NCBI GenBank assembly: GCA_016285055.1
Contig: JAEEPZ010000008.1
Location: 1-64,000, forward strand
Direction of reading: 5' to 3'
Length of the DNA stretch: 64,000 nucleotides
Source: Prevotella sp.
GTDB taxonomy: Bacteria; Bacteroidota; Bacteroidia; Bacteroidales; Bacteroidaceae
The position numbers and the translations under genes are program-made. Under the pieces are notes generated by a model. That model was given only the letters and a program-made list of their open reading frames with translations. It ran no database searches and was not told where the DNA came from. Positions 57,768 to 64,000 of the stretch are shown here, one piece after another (positions within the stretch are counted from its first letter, which is position 1; each line of letters begins with the position of its first letter).

Positions 57768-60700
57768 ATGAAACAATTCCGCTTAGTGGACAACGTGCTG
57801 GGCTGGCTGACGTTCTTCATAGCCGCCTTTGTCTACTGCTCCACCATCGAGCCTACAGCCTCGTTCTGGGACTGTCCTGAGTTTATCACCACCGGCTACA
57901 AGCTGGAAGTAGGCCACCCGCCCGGTGCGCCGTTCTTCATGCTCACCGCAAACCTGTTTTCACAGTTCACCAGCGACCCTGCCCAAGTGGCACGCATGGT
58001 CAACATGATGAGCGCCCTGCTGTCGGCTGCCTGCATCCTCTTCCTCTTCTGGAGCATCACGCACTTGGTGCGCCGTCTTTTGTTCAGCGATGAGAGTTTA
58101 GTGTTGAGAGGCACTACCTCTACAGGCAATACAAATGTCACTCAACACTCAACATCCAACTCTCAACTCTGGAAACTCATTGCCATCGAGGCATCGGGCC
58201 TGGTGGGAGCACTCATCTACACGTTCAGCGACACGTTCTGGTTCTCAGCCGTCGAGGGCGAGGTCTACGCCTATTCCTCGGCCTTCACCGCCGTGGTGTT
58301 CTGGCTCATCCTGAAATGGGAAGAGCACGCCGACGAGCCGCACGCCGACCGCTGGCTGGTGCTAATCATGTATATGACAGGCCTCTCGATAGGCGTCCAC
58401 CTGCTGAACCTGCTGTGCCTGCCCGCCATCGTGCTGGTGTGGTACTTTAAGCGCTTCCCCAACGCCAACGCCAAGGGTGCCATCTTCGCACTCTGCGTGT
58501 CGTTTGTCATCCTCGCCGCCGTGCTCTATGGCGTCGTGCCCGGCATCATCACCGTCGGTGGATGGTTTGAGCTGTTCTTCGTCAACACCCTGCACATGCC
58601 GTTCAACACGGGTGTCTTGGTCTATCTCGTACTGCTCATCGGCAGCGTCATCTGGGCTATCTACGAGACACAGCACGCCACCGAGAAGAACTGGAAGCGC
58701 CAGAACATTGCTTTCCTCTGCGGCTTCGGCCTCTTAGGCGTCCCGTTCTACGGCTACGGCTGGGGCGCCTTCATCACCGGCATCGTTGTGCTGGCCATCG
58801 TGGCATGGGCACTGTTCTTCCGCCGCAATTCGAAGGAGTTCAAGCCCCTCATCTCTGCCCGTCTGAAGAACACGACGCTGCTGTGCATGCTGATGCTGAT
58901 GATTGGCTACTCAACGTATGCCGTCATCGTCATTCGCTCCAGCGCCAACCCGCCGATGGATCAGAACTCGCCCGAGGACATCTTCACCCTGGGCAGCTAC
59001 CTCAGCCGCGACCAGTACGGCGACCGCCCGTTGCTCTACGGACAGACCTTTGCCTCAGAGCCTGAGCCCGACGACAAAGGCTATCAGAAGATAGTGGAGA
59101 AGGCGCCCGTCTATCAGCGCAAGGAGAAGGTTCATCCCGACGATCCCGACGAATACTTCATTGCCGACCACAAGATGGAGGCTGTCTACGCACAGAACGT
59201 ATTCTTCCCACGCATGTACTCGTCGATGAAGAGCGGCAACCACACCGACGAAGAGCTGTGCAGCGGCAGCGACGGCCCGTGCCACGTCTGCTTCTACAAG
59301 TCATGGATAGGCGGCCTCAGCGGCAGCCAGGTGGACTCCAGGCTTTATCCCGGCAACAAGATTACCATCCCCAGCTTCCTCGACAACCTGAAGTTCTTCT
59401 TCTCGTTCCAGTGCAACTACATGTACTGGCGCTACTTCCTGTGGAACTTCGTGGGCCGTCAGAACGACCTGCAGGGCAGCTACGGCGAGCGCGACAAGGG
59501 CAACGCCATCTCGGGCTTCTCGTTCATCGACAATGCCTTCCTCGGCGACCAGTCACTGCTGCCCGACGACCTGAAGAACAACAAGGGCCACAACGTGTTC
59601 TATGCCATGCCGCTCATCCTCGGTCTGCTCGGTCTGTTCTGGCAGGCGCTGTCGCGCGGCCGCAAGGGCATCCAGCAGTTCTGGGTCGTCTTCTTCCTGT
59701 TCTTCATGACAGGTCTGGCCATCGTCATCTACCTCAACCAGACGCCGCTGCAGCCGCGTGAGCGCGACTATGCCTACGCCGGCTCGTTCTATGCCTTCGC
59801 TATCTGGTGCGGCATGGGCGTGGCAGCCATCATCAGCTGGCTGAACAACCTCATCAAGAGCCAGAACAAGCAGATGCGCGTGGCTCTGGCCGCCGTCGTG
59901 TCGCTGGTATGCCTGATAGTGCCCATACAGATGGCCTCGCAGACATGGGACGACCACGACCGCTCAGGACGCTACACCTGCCGCGACTTCGGCCAGAACT
60001 ACCTCATGTCGCTGCAGGACGAGGGCAACCCCATCATCTTCACCAACGGCGACAACGACACCTTCCCCCTGTGGTACAACCAAGACACCGAGGGCTTCCG
60101 CACCGACGCCCGCGTGTGCAACCTGAGCTACCTCAGCACCGACTGGTACATCGACCAGATGGTGCGTCCGGCCTACGACTCGCCGGGCCTGCCCATCACC
60201 TGGCCCCGACTGAACTATGTGTCGGGCACCAACGACGTCGTGCCTGTCGTGCCGCAGTACAAGGATCAGATAAAAGCCATCTACGAGGAGTCACCCGACA
60301 TGGCACGCGAGTCGTGGGGCGACGAGCCCTTCGAGCTGAAGAACATACTGAAGTACTGGGTGCAGAACCCCATCGGTCCCGACTACCACTGCATCCCCAC
60401 CGACAGTGTCTTCATCACCATCGACAAGGAAGCCGTGCTGCGTAGCGGCATGCTCATCCAGGGCGACAGCCTCAAGACCCACGCCGACAGTCTCAACAGC
60501 ATTCCCGACCGCATGGCCATCTCGCTCCGCGGCATGCGCTACCTCACCAAGAGCAAGCTGATGATGCTGGAGCTGCTGGCCAACTGCAACTGGGAGCGGC
60601 CCATCTATGTGGCCATGACCGTGGGCGGCGAGAACCTGATGAACCTGGGCAACCACTTCGTACAGGAGGGTTTGGTCTACCGCCTCACGCCTTACACCAC

Positions 60701-61346
60701 AACGGCCGACGGCATGACCAGCTATGACACCGAGAAGACCTACAAGAACGTAATGGAGCGCTTCAAGTTCGGAGGCGTCAGCACGCCAGGCATCTATCTC
60801 GACGAGACCGTCATGCGCATGTGCTACACCCACCGCCGCCTGATGGTGGACCTGGCCACCGAGCTGGTGTCGGAAGGCGACGAGATACTCGACAAGGCCT
60901 ATAGCCTGAGCGACGCCGCTGCCATCTCCGACAAGGAACTGGAGGAAATGGCCGACAAGGCAGAGGAGAAGAACGACAAGGCGCTGAAGGTGCTGGAGAA
61001 GCTCGACAAGGAGCTGCCGGCCACCAACGTGCCTTACGACGCCTCGTCGCTCTACGAGGCACAGCTCTACCTCCACATCGGCCAAAACGACTCGACCATC
61101 GCGGAGAAGGCCCGTCCCATCCTCGACGGACTGTGGAAGCGCTCCACGCAGTACATCACCTACTACGAGTCGTTTGACGATGACGTCATGAAGGTTTACA
61201 ACAACGATTGCTTGATGCACTTCAGCTTCTTGCGCTTTATCAAGAACCTCTATGCTGCCCTCGACAGCGAGAAGATAGAAGCACTTGAGGAGCAACAGGT
61301 GACGTTGCTGGAGACATTCCTCAAGAAGGGAGGCAAGATGGAATAA
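57768..61346 (+). CDS. DUF2723 polytopic membrane protein (glycosyltransferase-like)
   Basis: 1192 residues. The first ~850 hold about 12 transmembrane helices. The family block STIEPTASFWDCPEFITTGYKLEVGHPPGAPFF resembles GT-C protein mannosyltransferases (DUF2723/TMEM260 group), with catalytic acidic residues expected in the WDCPEF loop. The C-terminal ~340 residues are a soluble domain with helical repeats (LEEMADKAEEKNDKALKVLEKL). In Bacteroidota it is a candidate for protein or surface glycosylation, unproven. A heptamer-derived insert, DESLVLRGTTSTGNTN..SNSQLW (58091-58170), lies in the loop after helix 2. Confidence 0.88.
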   Translation: MKQFRLVDNVLGWLTFFIAAFVYCSTIEPTASFWDCPEFITTGYKLEVGHPPGAPFFMLTANLFSQFTSDPAQVARMVNMMSALLSAACILFLFWSITHLVRRLLFSDESLVLRGTTSTGNTNVTQHSTSNSQLWKLIAIEASGLVGALIYTFSDTFWFSAVEGEVYAYSSAFTAVVFWLILKWEEHADEPHADRWLVLIMYMTGLSIGVHLLNLLCLPAIVLVWYFKRFPNANAKGAIFALCVSFVILAAVLYGVVPGIITVGGWFELFFVNTLHMPFNTGVLVYLVLLIGSVIWAIYETQHATEKNWKRQNIAFLCGFGLLGVPFYGYGWGAFITGIVVLAIVAWALFFRRNSKEFKPLISARLKNTTLLCMLMLMIGYSTYAVIVIRSSANPPMDQNSPEDIFTLGSYLSRDQYGDRPLLYGQTFASEPEPDDKGYQKIVEKAPVYQRKEKVHPDDPDEYFIADHKMEAVYAQNVFFPRMYSSMKSGNHTDEELCSGSDGPCHVCFYKSWIGGLSGSQVDSRLYPGNKITIPSFLDNLKFFFSFQCNYMYWRYFLWNFVGRQNDLQGSYGERDKGNAISGFSFIDNAFLGDQSLLPDDLKNNKGHNVFYAMPLILGLLGLFWQALSRGRKGIQQFWVVFFLFFMTGLAIVIYLNQTPLQPRERDYAYAGSFYAFAIWCGMGVAAIISWLNNLIKSQNKQMRVALAAVVSLVCLIVPIQMASQTWDDHDRSGRYTCRDFGQNYLMSLQDEGNPIIFTNGDNDTFPLWYNQDTEGFRTDARVCNLSYLSTDWYIDQMVRPAYDSPGLPITWPRLNYVSGTNDVVPVVPQYKDQIKAIYEESPDMARESWGDEPFELKNILKYWVQNPIGPDYHCIPTDSVFITIDKEAVLRSGMLIQGDSLKTHADSLNSIPDRMAISLRGMRYLTKSKLMMLELLANCNWERPIYVAMTVGGENLMNLGNHFVQEGLVYRLTPYTTTADGMTSYDTEKTYKNVMERFKFGGVSTPGIYLDETVMRMCYTHRRLMVDLATELVSEGDEILDKAYSLSDAAAISDKELEEMADKAEEKNDKALKVLEKLDKELPATNVPYDASSLYEAQLYLHIGQNDSTIAEKARPILDGLWKRSTQYITYYESFDDDVMKVYNNDCLMHFSFLRFIKNLYAALDSEKIEALEEQQVTLLETFLKKGGKME
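58091..58170 (+). repeat. Degenerate heptamer element in frame in DUF2723
   Basis: GAGAGTTTAGTGTTGAG (58092-58108) faces its approximate complement CTCAACACTCAACATCC..AACTCTC (58141-58164) around a 32-bp centre. It lies between LVRRLLF and WKLIAIEASGLVGALIYTFSDTFWFSAVEGEVY. Confidence 0.8.
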
Positions 61347-61358
61347 GGGCTCGGCACC

Positions 61359-61979
61359 ATGATTATTGAGCAACCAGCCATCTACCTCCGCTGGCTCTAT
61401 CCGAAAGCCCTTTGGAGAATGGACCGTCGCGAGCGTTCAGTGTATCTGACGTTCGACGACGGCCCCATCCCCGAATCCACACCCTTCCTCCTCGACACGT
61501 TGCGCCACTACGGCATCAAGGCCACGTTCTTCATGGTGGGCGACAACGTGCGCAAATACCCTGAGCTGTTTGAGCAGATCAAGGCTGAGGGCCACCAGCT
61601 GGGCAACCATACCCACAATCACATCAGCGGCTTCCGTCACTCCATCAAGGAGTATATGTATAATGTGGAGAAAGCCAATGCCTACATCCACAGCCACTAC
61701 ATGCGTCCGCCCCACGGCTGGATGCGCATCAGCCAGTATGCGTGGCTCTCGCGCAAATTCAAAGTGGTGATGTGGGACGTCGTCACCCGCGACTACTCCA
61801 AATGGATGACCGCCGAAGATGTCTTCAACAATGTGAAGCGCTACACCCGTCCGGGGTCCATCATTGTTTTCCACGATTCCCTCAAGGCCATCGACAAACT
61901 GCGCACAGCCTTGCCCCAGAGCATTGAGTGGCTCCTGGAGCAAGGCTATGCGTTCAAGGTCTTCGCGCCACAGCAATAG
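61359..61979 (+). CDS. NodB-like polysaccharide deacetylase
   Basis: 206 residues. CE4/NodB fold: motif 1 TFDDGP (31-36, catalytic D33 and metal D34), motif 2 HxxxH in NHTHNH, motif 3 RPPHGW, and the late IIVFHDS. Removes acetyl groups from a sugar polymer or lipid-linked glycan. There is no cleavable signal, and the N-terminus has only a short hydrophobic stretch. It is 13 bp after DUF2723 and so probably co-expressed with it, consistent with a shared envelope-glycan role. Confidence 0.93.
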   Translation: MIIEQPAIYLRWLYPKALWRMDRRERSVYLTFDDGPIPESTPFLLDTLRHYGIKATFFMVGDNVRKYPELFEQIKAEGHQLGNHTHNHISGFRHSIKEYMYNVEKANAYIHSHYMRPPHGWMRISQYAWLSRKFKVVMWDVVTRDYSKWMTAEDVFNNVKRYTRPGSIIVFHDSLKAIDKLRTALPQSIEWLLEQGYAFKVFAPQQ

Positions 61980-62043
61980 CGAGGGAGCCACACCCTCTTT
62001 TTAGGGGCAATGATATAGCAGTTGACCTATTTCGCTCATCTTT

Positions 62044-62180
62044 CAGGAGTTAAAGGAGTTAAAGGAGTTAAAGGAGTTAAAGACAAATGACTCTCCATGA
62101 AAAGCCTTTGTCTCTGGGTTGAAATCCATAGCAAAGGTATTGTCTTTAACTCCTTTAACTCCCTTAACTCCTTTAACTCC
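62044..62180. repeat. TTTAACTCC element, copy E (inverted core)
   Basis: Four GGAGTTAAA units, an inverted core (~62081-62143) and four TTTAACTCC or CTTAACTCC units. On the minus strand the core is fully open: TFAMDFNPETKAFHGESFVF, with GVK repeats before and FNS repeats after. Confidence 0.93.
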
Positions 62181-62376
62181 AAAACTTGCTACAGTTGAAT
62201 TTGTTAAAAGTGTTTGCTTGGGAATATCCTCCTGCAAACTGCAGAAACGAGGCGGAGCTTTCTATAGACGAATGTTGTTTCTCCTCATGGAAAAGAATTG
62301 AGACCAAAACAATAATTTTGGAACAAAAACAAAAACAAAGGAAACAATGTTGTTAATAAATTAGGCAAAAACATAT

Positions 62377-62384
62377 TAACTTTG
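62377..62384 (+). promoter_or_regulatory. -7 box of GH43
   Basis: TAACTTTG followed by CAG, 28 bp before the ATG. The 62181-62376 stretch upstream is AT-rich and holds no other feature I can support. Confidence 0.72.
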
Positions 62385-62411
62385 CAGCATTATTCTTATT
62401 ACCCACCTAAA

Positions 62412-64000
62412 ATGAAAGCAAAGTTTATCTGCGGCTGCCTGCTGGCAGCATTGGCCGCTAAGGCACAGAATCCCTTCGTGCAGACCTGGTTCACCAGCGA
62501 CCCCGCACCGATGGTGCACGATGGCAAGATGTATGTGTACACCGGCCACGACGAGGACGGCGCCGACTTCTTCTGGATGCAGGAGTGGCGCGTGTATTCC
62601 ACCACCGACATGGTCAACTGGACCGACCACGGCTCACCGCTGGCTTTGGAGAGCTTCTCCTGGGCCGACGACCGCGCCTGGGCCTCGCAGTGCGTTGCCC
62701 GCAACGGCAAGTTCTACTGGTACATCTGCGCCCACTCGAAGCTCTCTGGCGGCATGGCCATCGGCGTGGCGGTGGGCGACACACCTACGGGGCCTTTTAA
62801 GGATGCCATCGGCAAGCCTCTCTTCGAGAACGGCTCATGGGATCACATCGACCCCACCGTCCTCATTGACGACGACGGACAGGCATGGCTGATGTGGGGC
62901 AACCCGCAGTGCTACTACCTGAAGCTCAACCGCGACATGATTTCCTACAGCGGCGAGCTGGGAAAGCTGGACATGACCGAGGAGGCCTTCGGCGGCCCGA
63001 TGATGCGCCAGCGCCAGCAGGGGAAGAAATACAAGGACAGCTACGTGGAAGGCCCGTGGCTGATGAAGGCCCCCCTCTCATCCCCCCAAGGGGGGAGGAC
63101 TCCCGGTGCCACATCTTCCCCCCAAGGGGGGACAGGAGGGGGGCTGTACTACCTGCTCTATGCTGCCGGCGGCGTGCCTGAGCACATCAGCTACAGCACA
63201 GCCCCGTCGCCCACCGGCCCGTGGAAGTATGCCGGCGAGATCATGCCGCTGAGCGAGACTAACTCGTTCACCAACCACTGCGGCGTGGCCGACTACAAAG
63301 GGCACTCCTATTTCTTCTATCACACAGGCAAGCTGCCCAAGGGCGGCGGATTCGGACGCAGCGTCGCCGTGGAGGAGTTCCAGTACAACGCCGACGGCAC
63401 CTTCCCCACCATCATGCCCACCGACGAGGGCGTGAAGCCCGTCGACACCTTCAGCCCCTACCGTCGCGTCGAGGCTGAGACGATGGCGTTCTCCAAAGGC
63501 CTGAAGACCGAGCAGAACGATGCCATCGGCGTCTACGTCACCGACATTCACAACGGCGACTACATCAAGCTGCAGAACGTGGACTTCGGCACTGCCTGGC
63601 CCACGGGCATCAAGGCACGTGTGGCCAGCGGCCTGCGCGGCGGCACCCTCGAGCTGCACCTCGACAGTGTCAGAGGCCCGCTGCTCGGCTCACTGCAAGT
63701 GCCCGGCACCGGCGGATGGGAGCAGTGGCAGACCATAGAGGCCCCCTTAGCCCCCCCTTCGGCCCCCGAGGGGGCCACAAATGCCCGCAAGTCTAATGAA
63801 GCCCCCTCGGGGGCAGTAGGGGGGGCTACTCACGATTTGTTCCTCGTGTTCAAAGGGCGCAAGGGTCCGAAGCTCTTCAACTTCGACTGGTGGGAGCTCA
63901 ACGGTGTGAAGTCGCGCATCGTCGAGGGCGGCGGCACTGGGGCCTTTAAGGCTGTGATGAAGGAAGAGCCCTCACTGCCTGCACACACCGTCTTCGCTCC
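62412..64000 (+). CDS. GH43 family hydrolase with CBM6-like domain (runs off the window)
   Basis: At least 529 residues, no stop before the window ends. Signal FICGCLLAALAAKAQ. The five-bladed propeller has base D30 (FTSDPAPMV), D147 (HIDPTVLIDDDG) and acid E213 (YVEGPWLMK). A CBM6-like module follows from ~350 (RVEAETMAFSKGLKTEQND..NGDYIKLQNVDFG..HDLFLVFKG). GC-rich palindromic repeats sit in frame right after the E213 motif (63069-63145) and in the CBM (63749-63827). Family members act on arabinose- or xylose-containing polymers. Confidence 0.92.
   Translation, partial: MKAKFICGCLLAALAAKAQNPFVQTWFTSDPAPMVHDGKMYVYTGHDEDGADFFWMQEWRVYSTTDMVNWTDHGSPLALESFSWADDRAWASQCVARNGKFYWYICAHSKLSGGMAIGVAVGDTPTGPFKDAIGKPLFENGSWDHIDPTVLIDDDGQAWLMWGNPQCYYLKLNRDMISYSGELGKLDMTEEAFGGPMMRQRQQGKKYKDSYVEGPWLMKAPLSSPQGGRTPGATSSPQGGTGGGLYYLLYAAGGVPEHISYSTAPSPTGPWKYAGEIMPLSETNSFTNHCGVADYKGHSYFFYHTGKLPKGGGFGRSVAVEEFQYNADGTFPTIMPTDEGVKPVDTFSPYRRVEAETMAFSKGLKTEQNDAIGVYVTDIHNGDYIKLQNVDFGTAWPTGIKARVASGLRGGTLELHLDSVRGPLLGSLQVPGTGGWEQWQTIEAPLAPPSAPEGATNARKSNEAPSGAVGGATHDLFLVFKGRKGPKLFNFDWWELNGVKSRIVEGGGTGAFKAVMKEEPSLPAHTVFA
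63069..63145 (+). repeat. GC-rich palindromic element variant in GH43, site 1
   Basis: Arms GCCCCCCTCTCATCCCCCC and GGGGGGACAGGAGGGGGGCT with CCCCCCAAGGGGGG hairpins on each side. A diverged subtype, translated APLSSPQGG..SSPQGGTGGG. Confidence 0.88.
63749..63827 (+). repeat. GC-rich palindromic element in GH43, site 2
   Basis: AGCCCCCCCTTCGGCCCCC to GGGGGCAGTAGGGGGGGCT. Translated [23 protein letters not shown], nearly the same peptide as in Obg. Confidence 0.93.

Noticed and set aside
62043-62237. 64-codon minus-strand ORF with GVK and FNS repeats
   Set aside because: It spans repeat element E. Two of the five copies of the same core are frameshifted, so coding selection is not evident, although the open core is noted.

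Overview
The window comes from a Bacteroidota genome and most resembles the GC-rich Prevotella side of Bacteroidales. Evidence: about 15 promoters carry the phylum-specific -7 box TAnnTTTG, usually followed by C. There are Bacteroidota-only families (DUF6452, DUF6048, DUF3826, DUF4199, BACON lipoproteins, GH97, GH127). Conventional Shine-Dalgarno sequences are scarce. The genus is an inference.

Layout. 1-480: tRNA-Thr and a 4.5S/SRP RNA on the minus strand. 475-5129: a plus-strand run of DUF4199 membrane protein, GT2 glycosyltransferase, DUF6452/DUF6048 envelope pair, ApbE flavin transferase and a Crp/Fnr regulator. 5200-5390: an unannotated structured small RNA with its own promoter and terminator. 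5440-9067 (minus): an isomerase/DUF3826 fusion, then GH127. 9268-18189: nucleoside kinase, Obg, a TonB-receptor/OmpA fusion and a BACON lipoprotein. 18283-23356 (minus): FMN-binding protein, M6 protease, DUF4332, an orphan FecE-like ATPase and a GlsB-type membrane protein. 23575-24003: an AT-rich lipoprotein. 24004-24950: a gene-free repeat block. 25017-26630 (minus): PEP carboxykinase. 26839-34399: a housekeeping run of U32, SufE, RuvB, CoaD, YbeY, ACP, FabF and RNase III. 34509-55763: carbohydrate genes (two GH2, GH106, SGNH esterase, GH141-like, MATE, HI0933-like flavoprotein, GH78, GH97). 55883-61979: envelope genes including DUF2723 and a polysaccharide deacetylase. 62412-end: a GH43 gene that runs off the window.

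The carbohydrate genes (alpha-rhamnosidases GH78 and GH106, GH2, GH141-like, GH127, GH97, GH43, esterase) fit removal of rhamnose, galactose, arabinose and fucose side chains from pectin or similar plant glycans. No SusC/SusD pair or hybrid two-component sensor is present here, so uptake and sensing must be encoded elsewhere.

The most striking feature is a set of short dispersed repeat families. They fill almost every gap between co-directional genes and also sit in frame inside conserved genes. (1) A ~90-bp GC-rich palindrome lies in obg, the MATE gene, GH97 (two sites), GH43 (two sites) and the acpP-fabF gap; it encodes nearly the same peptide in either orientation. (2) TTTAACTCC 9-mers bracket a conserved ~65-bp core (five copies). 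(3) CCTATAAGT 9-mers run up to start codons and sit twice in frame in GH106. (4) GAGTTTA/CTCTCAA heptamers lie in gaps and in frame in the U32, GH141-like and DUF2723 genes. (5) Several lower-copy families. In-CDS copies occupy loops or linkers and are stop-free in the frame used. They look like Rickettsia-palindromic-element-type in-frame colonisation; I know of no described Bacteroidota counterpart, but could not search.
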